Assembly: GCA_903928225.1 (NCBI GenBank)
Contig: CAIYPU010000121.1
Location: 1-50,956 of the forward strand
DNA: 50,956 bases
Source of the DNA: an uncultured Chlorobiaceae bacterium
GTDB lineage: Bacteria > Bacteroidota > Chlorobiia > Chlorobiales > Chlorobiaceae
Reading direction: 5' to 3'
The notes beneath the pieces are model-generated. The model ran no database searches, was not told the DNA's origin, and saw nothing but the letters and a program-made list of their open reading frames with translations. Below are positions 17,380-25,385 of the stretch, piece by piece (the stretch's first letter is position 1; every line of letters starts with the position of its first letter). Position numbers and translations under genes: made by a program.

Positions 17380-18134
17380 GCAGAGCAGTTGCCGCCAGTA
17401 TCATCGTCCCCGGTGATGATGACGCTATTCAGCCTTTTTCAAGCCCGTATTATGGAGATTCGATGAGCTTTGAAAAGTCTAAGGCATTATCACTTGACGA
17501 CAGCATGCTCTCTTTATTGCCAGACAGACGGGCACATCGCTCCATGAGCAGGGCGGGTATTTTTCTTTCTTATGCCTGCCTCCAGCTTCAGTCGGCACTT
17601 CTTCCGTTTCTCGATGCCTCACCCTTTTCAGTCGGTATTTACTGTGCCATCGAAAACGGACCGGTTGACCTGAAATCGACCGTTGAAATGCTCGATATAT
17701 CCGGAGACGGTTATGCGGAACAATACAGGAAGTCCAGGAACCCAAAACTGTTCCTGATGCAGCTCCCCAATCTTGCTGCCGCACAGATGGGTATATTTCT
17801 TGGTATTATGGGACCGATGAATGTTTTCAACAGTTCGGTATACGGAAGTATCCATGCCCTTCAGCAGGCAGAAAACGATCTTGCTGATGGACGGATCAAA
17901 GCTGCGCTTGTTTGCAGTGCCTTCAGTTTCGAAAATCCGTTGGTCCTCGAGAGAATACGAAGACAAAACCTGGGGGACAGGGTTTTATGTGAAGCGGCAG
18001 CGGCGCTCCTGCTTACGGAAGACAACCCAATTTCCGAATGGAATGACCTTCATTATGATATGACCGATTCCTATTACGGCATCAGTCATCAGTTAGTTGT
18101 TCAAATCAAAAGTCAAGGGGGAAATCAATGCTGA
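17376..18134 (+). CDS. short beta-ketoacyl synthase / chain-length-factor-like protein (ApeC type)
   Basis: 252 residues, only the N-terminal half of a ketosynthase. The nucleophile region reads NVFNSSVYGSIHALQQA, so the position of the usual Cys in TACASG is a Ser (about Ser154). The C-terminal His-His part of a normal ketosynthase is missing. This matches the short KS chain-length factors (Ketoacyl-synt_2) that pair with a full ketosynthase in aryl polyene systems. It would be a non-catalytic partner of the ketosynthase at 18421. It overlaps the dehydratase by ATGA and the ACP by 7 bases, consistent with stoichiometric co-translation. Confidence 0.8.
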   Translation: MSRAVAASIIVPGDDDAIQPFSSPYYGDSMSFEKSKALSLDDSMLSLLPDRRAHRSMSRAGIFLSYACLQLQSALLPFLDASPFSVGIYCAIENGPVDLKSTVEMLDISGDGYAEQYRKSRNPKLFLMQLPNLAAAQMGIFLGIMGPMNVFNSSVYGSIHALQQAENDLADGRIKAALVCSAFSFENPLVLERIRRQNLGDRVLCEAAAALLLTEDNPISEWNDLHYDMTDSYYGISHQLVVQIKSQGGNQC

Positions 18135-18424
18135 CCGAACAGGAAGTATTTGAAAAAATTGAGGATGCCGTCCTTACGGTTCTGAACACCGAAAAAGGGC
18201 AGATAAAAAGGGAAAGCATGTTCAAGGCAGACCTTAAAGCAGAAAGTATCGACTATCTCGATATCAGTTATGAAATCGAGCAACGGACCGGTATTGAACT
18301 GGATTTTACCGAGGCCATGGAATTCATAACCGAAAAAAAAGGTGATGACGTCACCGATATCTGTGTTCAGGACCTTGTCGATTTCGTCATGCTTGTTGCC
18401 AGCAATAAAGATTCGGGAAAGTGA
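18128..18424 (+). CDS. acyl carrier protein
   Basis: 98 residues, acidic, helical. The phosphopantetheine site is LKAESIDYLDISYEIEQRTG with Ser40 in an ESI context instead of DSL. It is preceded by AAGGGGGAAATCA, a good ribosome binding site. It overlaps the preceding gene by 7 bases and the next by GTGA. The fused-looking loop TEKKGDDVTD is typical of carrier proteins in specialised clusters. It should carry the growing chain of this operon and be modified by the nearby AcpS. A housekeeping ACP is less likely, since those sit with fabF and fabD. Confidence 0.9.
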   Translation: MLTEQEVFEKIEDAVLTVLNTEKGQIKRESMFKADLKAESIDYLDISYEIEQRTGIELDFTEAMEFITEKKGDDVTDICVQDLVDFVMLVASNKDSGK

Positions 18425-19653
18425 AAACGGAAGTTGTTGTTACCGGCTACGGAATTTCTTCTCCTCTTGGAAATTCAATTCCGGAGTTTGAAAAACGAAT
18501 GTTTGCCGGGGAGTCGGGTGTTATCGACATCCGTGGTTCGCTGGTTCCTGATAACTTTCCCGTACCGTTCGGAGGGGTTATCGATCATTCAGAAATGCCT
18601 TTGTACGAGGCATTTGGTCTTGGCCCCGGAACTCATTCTCCCGGTGGCCGATACCTCCTTTTTGCACTTGAACAGTTTCTGGAAACATTTCCTGAAAGCA
18701 TCGAGATCGACGGCATTGTGTTTGCTACACCTGCCGGTATTTATTTCGATATTGTTTATGCATCTCTTAAAAGATTCAATCCTGATGATTTTCTCTGGGA
18801 TGAGATGCGTGCGGAATGGATGGCCGAAATTGTTGCGGGTCGGCTGAAAGCGAGAAGAAACGGTTGTATTTCCCCGGCACAGATCATTTCGATAAATACG
18901 GCTTGTGCTGCAGGCAGCAATGCCATAGGGATAGCCAGCCGGATGATTTCATCAGGACGGATGAAGCGATGCTTGGTCTGTGCTGTCGATGCCGGCGCAT
19001 GGCAGAGCCAGCTTATGAATTTCCACCTTCTTCATACCCTCACCACAGAAGATCTCCCCGCTGCAAAAGCGAGCCGTCCCTTTTCCAGGAGCCGAGCAGG
19101 ATTTGTGAAAGCAGAAGCTGCAGCAGTTCTTCTTCTCGAGTCGGAAGAGGCTGCGGAAGAAAGGAATGCGGAAAAGCTCTGCATGGTCTCCGGATATGCA
19201 TTTACATCCGATGCCTACCGAATGACCGATGGCAGGGAAGACAATCTCTGTGTTGTAAAGGCAATGGAAGATGCGATTGCCGATGCCGGTATCGAAAAGG
19301 AAAAAATCAGCTATATCAATGCTCACGGGACATCCACACAGCTCAACGATAGACTGGAAACACAAGCGATCAAGAAGGTTTTCGGCGAAAAAGCGTATCG
19401 TATTCCCGTCAGTTCACTGAAATCGCAGATCGGGCATTCTACTGTTGCCGCCGGAGCGGTTGAAGCAATAGCTTCTATTCTCATGCTTCAGCGGCAGAAA
19501 ATCGCTCCTACCATCAACCTTGAAGATCCTGACCCCGAATGTGATCTCGATTATGTTGCTGAAGGTGCTCGTGAAGCGTCACTTGAATATGTTCTAAGCA
19601 ACAGTTTCGGTTTTGGCGGACAGAATGCCTGCCTTGTTTTTAAAAAAGCTTGA
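18421..19653 (+). CDS. beta-ketoacyl-ACP synthase (FabF/ApeO-like ketosynthase)
   Basis: 410 residues with a GTG start that overlaps the ACP stop (GTGA). It is a complete thiolase-fold ketosynthase: INTACAAGSNA with Cys162, NAHGTSTQLND with His302, and SSLKSQIGHSTVAAG with Lys334 and His339, giving the Cys-His-His set for decarboxylative condensation. It ends with the usual NSFGFGGQNA. It is the catalytic partner expected for the Cys-less short ketosynthase two genes upstream. It sits in the operon with its own ACP, dehydratase and two reductases, pointing to a secondary chain-elongation line, not to housekeeping FabF. Confidence 0.92.
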   Translation: MKTEVVVTGYGISSPLGNSIPEFEKRMFAGESGVIDIRGSLVPDNFPVPFGGVIDHSEMPLYEAFGLGPGTHSPGGRYLLFALEQFLETFPESIEIDGIVFATPAGIYFDIVYASLKRFNPDDFLWDEMRAEWMAEIVAGRLKARRNGCISPAQIISINTACAAGSNAIGIASRMISSGRMKRCLVCAVDAGAWQSQLMNFHLLHTLTTEDLPAAKASRPFSRSRAGFVKAEAAAVLLLESEEAAEERNAEKLCMVSGYAFTSDAYRMTDGREDNLCVVKAMEDAIADAGIEKEKISYINAHGTSTQLNDRLETQAIKKVFGEKAYRIPVSSLKSQIGHSTVAAGAVEAIASILMLQRQKIAPTINLEDPDPECDLDYVAEGAREASLEYVLSNSFGFGGQNACLVFKKA

Positions 19654-20422
19654 ATCCTTGAAAAAACGACTCGCACTCATAACCGGAGGAACTTCGGGGA
19701 TAGGTCTGGCGGCAGCTGATGCTCTTGCCGGGACATGTGATCTCGCATTAGCTTATGCCAGTAATCATGAAAAAGCAGCAGATGCTTTGGCATTACTTAA
19801 AAACAAAGGAAACGAGGTAAGAATTTATTCCCGAAATCTCGACGGGTACGAGTCCGCCAGGGATCTCTATGCCTCGGTGGTTTCCGAATTTGGAAAGCAG
19901 CCGGAAATTCTGGTCAATTCGGCAGGGAGAATAAAAGACGGTATGTATTTCCAGACCGATTTTTCCTTTCATGAGCAACTTCTCCGGGAACACCTGCTTG
20001 TTACCATGGCACTTTGCCACCTGTCGCTCAAATCGATGTACGGCAAGCGATACGGCAGAATTGTCAATCTCAGTTCGATCAGCGGTTTCTATGCCAAAAG
20101 GGGACAAGTCAACTATGCGGCGGCTAAGTCAGGGATTATAGGTTTTACAAGAACCCTTGCGCTTGAAGTTGCGCACCGGGGCATTACTGCCAACGTGGTG
20201 GCTCCCGGTCTTATCAGGACGCCTATGACCGCAGGCATTGTCAATTATCTTGAAAAGACATCCTCTCGCGAAACAGGCAAGCATATACCTGCCGGATTCA
20301 TTGGCGAACCGGAAGATGTCGGACCGCTTGTTGCCTTCCTGTGTTCGGATCAGGCCCGCTACATAACAGGAGCCGTCATCCCCGTTGACGGTGGCCGCTC
20401 ACTTGGAGATACAGGGATATGA
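19625..20422 (+). CDS. 3-oxoacyl-ACP reductase, FabG-like SDR
   Basis: 265 residues from the ATG at 19625, which overlaps the ketosynthase by 29 bases. A TTG at 19658, just after the ketosynthase stop, gives MKKRLALITGG and is a realistic alternative. It is a classical SDR: LITGGTSGIG binds NAD(P)H, NSAGRIKDG follows, and the catalytic set is LSSISGFYAKRGQVNYAAAK with Ser, Tyr and Lys in YxxxK spacing. The C-terminal GAVIPVDGG is typical of FabG. It reduces the 3-keto group after condensation. Its stop overlaps the next gene as ATGA. Confidence 0.9.
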   Translation: MPALFLKKLESLKKRLALITGGTSGIGLAAADALAGTCDLALAYASNHEKAADALALLKNKGNEVRIYSRNLDGYESARDLYASVVSEFGKQPEILVNSAGRIKDGMYFQTDFSFHEQLLREHLLVTMALCHLSLKSMYGKRYGRIVNLSSISGFYAKRGQVNYAAAKSGIIGFTRTLALEVAHRGITANVVAPGLIRTPMTAGIVNYLEKTSSRETGKHIPAGFIGEPEDVGPLVAFLCSDQARYITGAVIPVDGGRSLGDTGI

Positions 20423-21174
20423 TGAAACACCTTAACGGTAAAACTGTTATTGTCACCGGTGGAACAAGAGGCATCGGGAGAGCTATATCGCTTGCGCTGG
20501 CAGAATGCGGCGCAAATGTTTATGCCCTCTATGCGAGAAACCGGAAAAACGCGGAAACGATCGAAAAGGAAGCAGAAAAAAGAGGATTGAACATCAGGAC
20601 GATACGTGGCGATCTTGCACATGAAGAAAGTTATCAACAAGTTCTTGGTCAGCTGGAGGAAGTATGCAATCATATAGACATTCTTGTTCATTCTGCCGCG
20701 AGTGGCGTTCATCGAAATTCAATGGAGCTTTCTGACCGCCAGTTGAAATGGACATTCGAGATCAATTTTTTCGCTGTTCATCGACTGACGCGGGATCTTG
20801 TGGGAAAGATGGGAAAAGGCAGCCGCATCATAGGCATAACTTCGCCTGGGGGAACGCGGGTCATTCCAAGCTATGCAGCGGTAGGTTCCACGAAAGGTGC
20901 ACTGGAGGCATTGTTCCGGCACTACGCTTTTGAACTCGCACCCCTCGGTATCGGGGTCAATCTTGTTTCTCCCGGCCTCGTCATGACTGATGCAGCAGAA
21001 GCTCTTCCTGAGCTTGGAAAAATGCTGAATATGACACTGGATTATACACCGTCCGGAAAATTGACAACTCCTGATGATGTTGCAATGCTTGTAAAGTTTC
21101 TCACTACTGATGCTGCATCCCAGATTATTGGCCAGACGATTGTTATCGATGGCGGTAAAACGTTGCTGGCCTGA
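20419..21174 (+). CDS. SDR, FabL-like enoyl-ACP reductase III
   Basis: 251 residues. VTGGTRGIGRAIS binds the cofactor. The active site reads SYAAVGSTKGALEALFRHYAFELAP, that is Tyr-x6-Lys, the spacing of enoyl-ACP reductases and not the YxxxK of FabG. HSAASGVHRNSMEL and GQTIVIDGGKTLL closely track my memory of Bacillus FabL (NNAASGV...MEL, GQTIIVDGG). This points to reduction of the 2-enoyl chain. It separates this operon from pure aryl polyene systems, which lack an enoyl reductase. A weak hairpin with T6 follows at 21182-21200 before the transport genes. A ketoreductase role cannot be excluded. Confidence 0.82.
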   Translation: MMKHLNGKTVIVTGGTRGIGRAISLALAECGANVYALYARNRKNAETIEKEAEKRGLNIRTIRGDLAHEESYQQVLGQLEEVCNHIDILVHSAASGVHRNSMELSDRQLKWTFEINFFAVHRLTRDLVGKMGKGSRIIGITSPGGTRVIPSYAAVGSTKGALEALFRHYAFELAPLGIGVNLVSPGLVMTDAAEALPELGKMLNMTLDYTPSGKLTTPDDVAMLVKFLTTDAASQIIGQTIVIDGGKTLLA

Positions 21175-21181
21175 AATTTTC

Positions 21182-21200
21182 ACAATCACCATTGTTTTTT
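21182..21200 (+). terminator. weak hairpin plus T-run between synthesis and transport genes
   Basis: ACAAT (21182-21186) and ATTGT (21191-21195) with a CACC loop, running into six Ts. The stem is short and A/T-rich, so it is more likely a partial attenuator, or chance, than a full terminator. Confidence 0.3.
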
Positions 21201-21222
21201 ATTTGTTTGAATTCAACTACTT

Positions 21223-21900
21223 ATGAATGAATCAGTTGTAGCGAAACTTACCGATGTATCAAAATATTACGGAAACGGGGAAGGGCGTATTGCAGCTCTG
21301 GATAATATTTCTTTCAACGTTAAAAAAGGTGATTTTATTGTTCTTGCAGGACTTTCAGGAAGCGGAAAATCCACATTGCTTCATTTGCTCGGATGTATCG
21401 ATAAACCGGATAAAGGACAAATTATCATAGATGGTCAAGATACAACTATGATGAATCTTGAACAGTTGGCGCCGGTAAGAATGGAGAAAATAGGTTTTGT
21501 GTTTCAGTCATTCAATCTTGTTCCTGTCTTGACTGCGTATGAAAACGTTGAGCTTCCTCTTCTGTTCAAAGGGCTTGATAGAAAAAAGATAAAAAATAGG
21601 GTAAACGAAATTCTCGATGAACTTGGCTTGCAGGAAAGAAAAGGACATTTTCCCGGAGAAATGTCAGGAGGTCAGCAACAGCGTGTAGCAATTGCACGAG
21701 CTCTTGTAACCAGCCCTGCCATCGTCCTTGCCGATGAACCAACGGCAAACCTTGACAGCAAAACAGGCGCAGATATCGTCAATCTTTTAGTAGAACTGAA
21801 TGAGAAGAAAAATATTACCGTTGTTCTCGCTTCTCATGATTCGGTTGTGCTTGATAGAATTAAAAACATTGTCACTATCAAAGACGGAAAGATTATATAA
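21223..21900 (+). CDS. ABC transporter ATPase, LolD/MacB family
   Basis: 225 residues. Walker A is AGLSGSGKSTLL near residue 44, the Q-loop is FVFQSFNLVPVLTAYENVELP, the signature is MSGGQQQRVAIARAL near residue 146 and Walker B is IVLADEPTANLD. The FNLVPVLTAYENV stretch is typical of the LolD/MacB/FtsE group, which drives mechanotransmission and extracts substrate from the outer face of the inner membrane. Its partner permease is encoded at 23248, with a KAS III-fold gene placed between the two. The context suggests export of the lipid made by the upstream genes. Confidence 0.92.
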   Translation: MNESVVAKLTDVSKYYGNGEGRIAALDNISFNVKKGDFIVLAGLSGSGKSTLLHLLGCIDKPDKGQIIIDGQDTTMMNLEQLAPVRMEKIGFVFQSFNLVPVLTAYENVELPLLFKGLDRKKIKNRVNEILDELGLQERKGHFPGEMSGGQQQRVAIARALVTSPAIVLADEPTANLDSKTGADIVNLLVELNEKKNITVVLASHDSVVLDRIKNIVTIKDGKII

Positions 21901-21956
21901 TTTTTTCAAAGGTGAATAGCTGAGATATTTATGATAAATGTATTAGTAATAAATAG

Positions 21957-23201
21957 ATGAAAAATAATTTTCAAACCATTTTAACCGATTTCCATAGCAT
22001 TCCGATTACACCCGTTTCCCAAAAAGATTCCTGTGAACTTTTAATGAAGGGAATGGTTAAAGCATTGGCAGTAAAAAAAGGAGAAACGGAAGGAAGTGAG
22101 GTTGAAAAGATTGAGAAAAAAATAAGATTAAAATTTAAGCTTTATGCTTTGTCAGAAGAGGTGATAAAGCAACGGTTTCTTGTTATATGGCCAGAAAATA
22201 TTAAATATTATGATGATATCAAAATCATAGAAAATGGTCAATTTGCAAAAATTAATCTATCAATACCATTATTTGAGGATTTAGCAAAAAACCATATCAA
22301 TCCAGACGGAATCAATCTGAATAAGAGAATGGAAATGTATCGCTCTATTTCAGAACAGAAAATTGAGGAATTATACAATGGAGAATTGCATCAAAAGCCA
22401 GATCATATTATTCATTTAACTTCTTCCGGATATATACAGCCAAACCCAATCGATATTTATATCTCGAAAAAAAAATGGCATGATGTTCACGTAACAAATT
22501 TTTACAATAAAGCGTGCAATGCTCCTATTTCAGCAATTGAAACTGCACATGCGTTGATTCGATCCTCAATGCTTGATAATTGTGAAAATCTAAAAAAAAG
22601 AATTGACATAGTTCATACTGAGATATTCAGTATTCATATGTCGATTTCAAATGATGATCCTGTAAATATCGGTTTAATAACTGCATTTAGTGACAGTTTT
22701 ATAAAATATTCAGTTAGTTCATGTCGTAATGGTCATAAAAAAGAATCGCATGGATTAAAAATACTGTCATTCAGGCATACTTTAATACCGGATTCACTTG
22801 ATCATGCGGTTTTAACAGTTTCTTCACCTGCATTTAAATATATTATAGACCCTTCCAGGTATTTAAAAAAAATAAAAGGAAGTATTCGACTTTTTGTGGA
22901 TGAATTTTTTTGTAAAATAGGCTTGAAATTTAACGAAATAAAAAATGATCTGATATATCTTATACAGCCTTCAAGTTATCAGATTATAACACAAATCGGA
23001 AAAGAACTCGAACTGTCTGACGAGCAGTTATCCATAAGTAGAGAAAATCTTTATGAAAATGGTTATTTAACTTCAAGCTCAATTCCGTTTATGTGTAAAA
23101 AAATTTATGAATCGTCTGATGTGATGCGGGGACAAAAAATATTTTGTCTTGGTTTTGCATCCGGAATTACCATCTCGGGCATGCTGCTTGAGAAGCTGTG
23201 A
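21957..23201 (+). CDS. KAS III / type III polyketide synthase-fold protein lacking catalytic His and Asn
   Basis: 414 residues and clearly more A/T- and Lys-rich than its neighbours. Thiolase-fold landmarks of chalcone-synthase or KAS III proteins are visible: DHIIHLTSSGYI near 149-160, the nucleophile region YNKACNAPISAIETAHAL with Cys187, VHTEIFSIHMS near 219, YLIQPSSYQII near 334-344, SRENLYENGYLTSSSIPF near 361-378 and a GFASGITI end near 399. The catalytic His position (WxxHPGG or HQAN) is Gln337, and the Asn of the GN(T/M)S motif is Tyr370. So the Cys stays but the decarboxylation machinery is gone. It could be an acyl transferase to a non-malonyl acceptor, or a structural partner. The family call rests on a by-eye alignment. 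Confidence 0.65.
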   Translation: MKNNFQTILTDFHSIPITPVSQKDSCELLMKGMVKALAVKKGETEGSEVEKIEKKIRLKFKLYALSEEVIKQRFLVIWPENIKYYDDIKIIENGQFAKINLSIPLFEDLAKNHINPDGINLNKRMEMYRSISEQKIEELYNGELHQKPDHIIHLTSSGYIQPNPIDIYISKKKWHDVHVTNFYNKACNAPISAIETAHALIRSSMLDNCENLKKRIDIVHTEIFSIHMSISNDDPVNIGLITAFSDSFIKYSVSSCRNGHKKESHGLKILSFRHTLIPDSLDHAVLTVSSPAFKYIIDPSRYLKKIKGSIRLFVDEFFCKIGLKFNEIKNDLIYLIQPSSYQIITQIGKELELSDEQLSISRENLYENGYLTSSSIPFMCKKIYESSDVMRGQKIFCLGFASGITISGMLLEKL

Positions 23202-23247
23202 TAATTTTGTTGATCTCAATTAGTAAAGGGATTATAAAAAATATTTT

Positions 23248-24540
23248 ATGAATCATTTTAAACTTGCTGTAATTGCTTTTCGTAACCTGAAACGTAATTC
23301 CAGAAGAACAATTATTACCGTTCTTGTTTCTTCTGCCGGTTTTGCTGCTATTGCTATTGTTGGCGGATACATGGAATTCACTTTTTTCGGCTTGCAGGAA
23401 ATGACTGTATGCAGAGGCTTTACATCAAGCGGGGGAACCGGGCATATTCAGATAATAAGAAAAGATTCAGTGCAAAAAGAAGAGCAATATCCTTTGGAGT
23501 ATGGAATTGCTGATTATGATAAAGTTCAGAAAAGTATAACTGGTTACGATAGTAATATAAAGGCAACTATACCAAGGATAGAATTTACCGGTTTGATTTC
23601 AAATGGAGAGAAATCCACTTCTTTCCTTGGTATGGGAGTAATACCCGAGAAAGAGTTGATGTTGATGAGCTATTGGGATCAAATATATAAAAATTTAAAA
23701 AATCATTCTTCCCAGGAAATGATATACAGAAAATTAGCTCTTGCTTCTCCAAATGCTGTTCTTCTTGGTGAAGGCATGGCCAAAGCTCTACATGCTGAAG
23801 AAGGCTCAAGTCTCATGCTCATGGGTACAACAGTTGATGGGGCGGTCAATGTTGTCGATGTTACAGTTGCGGGAGTAATCAACAATTCCATAAAAACAGT
23901 TGACAAGTATTATCTCGTAACAAGCATCGAGACAGCACAAAACCTGATGCAGACAGACAAGGTATCGAAAATCCTTCTTGTTCTTGGAAATACAAAACAA
24001 ACTGATGGGGTTCTTTCTGTTGTATCCTCGAAAATCAACTCTTCCGGAAACAATTCGGAATATTCAGTTATTCCGTGGTATAAACTAGCAGAATACTACC
24101 ATTCAGTTAAAGATGCATATCGTATCATTTTCGGTTTTACCGGAATCATTGTCGTATTGATCGTTTTTCTAAGTGCCGCTAATACCATGCTCATGTCGAC
24201 AATGGAAAGGGTCCGGGAGATAGGGACGTTGAAAGCGATGGGTGTTTCAAACAGATGGATATCAATGATGTTCCTTTATGAGGGATTTTTCATTGGACTG
24301 ATGAGTATAGCTGTTGGTTTGATGCTTAAAGAACTGTTCACTTTCGCGATAAATAACGCTAATTTTGAGATGCCTCCACCACCAGGTATGTCATCGACCT
24401 ATTTTCTGAAGATTTATTCAGGTTCGCATTTTCTGCCCTGGATTTCTTTGCTGCTTTTGCTCTCGACGACATGTTCGGGCTTCCTGACACTTTTTAAAAT
24501 AAGAAAACTTTCAATAGTCAATTCGTTAACCCATGTATAA
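23248..24540 (+). CDS. ABC transporter permease, FtsX/LolC/LolE family
   Basis: 430 residues. One transmembrane helix lies at about 19-40 (TIITVLVSSAGFAAIAIVGGY), a long periplasmic MacB-like domain runs to about residue 285, then three helices follow, including GFTGIIVVLIVFLSAANTMLM and FFIGLMSIAVGLML. RVREIGTLKAMG is the coupling-helix signature of the family. Only one permease gene is present, so a homodimer with the LolD-like ATPase is expected. It overlaps the LolA-like gene by 8 bases, giving a permease plus periplasmic carrier pair. The AT-rich KAS III-fold gene upstream is in the same run. Confidence 0.9.
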   Translation: MNHFKLAVIAFRNLKRNSRRTIITVLVSSAGFAAIAIVGGYMEFTFFGLQEMTVCRGFTSSGGTGHIQIIRKDSVQKEEQYPLEYGIADYDKVQKSITGYDSNIKATIPRIEFTGLISNGEKSTSFLGMGVIPEKELMLMSYWDQIYKNLKNHSSQEMIYRKLALASPNAVLLGEGMAKALHAEEGSSLMLMGTTVDGAVNVVDVTVAGVINNSIKTVDKYYLVTSIETAQNLMQTDKVSKILLVLGNTKQTDGVLSVVSSKINSSGNNSEYSVIPWYKLAEYYHSVKDAYRIIFGFTGIIVVLIVFLSAANTMLMSTMERVREIGTLKAMGVSNRWISMMFLYEGFFIGLMSIAVGLMLKELFTFAINNANFEMPPPPGMSSTYFLKIYSGSHFLPWISLLLLLSTTCSGFLTLFKIRKLSIVNSLTHV

Positions 24541-25363
24541 AAATCATACCGGAATTAAACGGATATATGTTGTTCTCTGCCTATGCATCATCGGGCTTGT
24601 CTTTTGTTTCTGCAATTCTTTTGCCGGTCCTCCCGGAAATAATCCGCAATCAGAACCAGGCACTCCCACAGCATCCGAGATTTTGAAAAGAGCTGATGAA
24701 TTCAGGTCACCCTGGCCGGATTTTACAATGCAGGCAACACTTACGTTCAAAAAAAGGAATTCCGAGGAAGAAAAAGATCTGTTCAGGGTATTTGTCAAGA
24801 ATCACGTCAAAAGCCTTGTAGCATATATCGAACCGCAGAAACAAAGAGGAAATATGCTCCTCATGGTCGATGACAATCTCTGGTATTATGTCAACAAAAC
24901 ACAGCGACCGATGAGGATCACTCCCATACAGAGGTTATCCGGTGGCGCATCATACGGTGATATCACCAAACTTGATTGGTCAAGGGATTATGCGGCTGTT
25001 CTTGATGGCACAATAACTGTTGAAGTCAAAGAGCGCTCTTATGAGACATGGTTATTGAAGCTGACAGCAAAATCAAAAAGCGCCACTTATCACAACGTCG
25101 ACCTCTATATCGAAAAAGAGACAGGATATCCTCGCAAAGCAGTCGTATACCTCCAGTCCGGAAAAAAGATGAAAACAATGTATTTTACCGGATATGCCGT
25201 TAATGCGGGAAAAATGATGAATACGCGGATAGATTTCATTGATCATCTTGAAAGAGATAAGGAAACATCACTTACTTTCAGCAGAGTCCGTATAAAAAAG
25301 TCGCCGGATTCTTTTTTCCTGAATACCAGCCTCCCCTCAATTTACAGTGAAGTTGTTTTTTAA
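24533..25363 (+). CDS. periplasmic LolA-like outer-membrane lipid/lipoprotein-sorting protein
   Basis: 276 residues. The signal peptide covers about 1-31 (KRIYVVLCLCIIGLVFCFCNSFA-GPP). The mature part has the half-barrel LolA-like pattern: ASEILKRADEFRSPWPDFTMQA, then paired beta strands ending in TFSRVRIKKSPDSFF, as in the 'outer membrane lipoprotein-sorting protein' family often found next to FtsX-type ABC permeases. It would receive a hydrophobic cargo from the ABC complex and carry it across the periplasm. Start and stop overlap the neighbouring genes, so the ABC permease, carrier and barrel are made together. Confidence 0.85.
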   Translation: MYKNHTGIKRIYVVLCLCIIGLVFCFCNSFAGPPGNNPQSEPGTPTASEILKRADEFRSPWPDFTMQATLTFKKRNSEEEKDLFRVFVKNHVKSLVAYIEPQKQRGNMLLMVDDNLWYYVNKTQRPMRITPIQRLSGGASYGDITKLDWSRDYAAVLDGTITVEVKERSYETWLLKLTAKSKSATYHNVDLYIEKETGYPRKAVVYLQSGKKMKTMYFTGYAVNAGKMMNTRIDFIDHLERDKETSLTFSRVRIKKSPDSFFLNTSLPSIYSEVVF

Positions 25364-25385
25364 ACTCCAAAAAACCACGCAACGC

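Noticed and set aside
21957-23201. Calling the A/T-rich gene a pseudogene or recent foreign insertion
   Set aside because: The frame is intact over 414 codons and in step with the operon. A/T-richness alone does not prove transfer, so it is reported as a divergent but intact gene.
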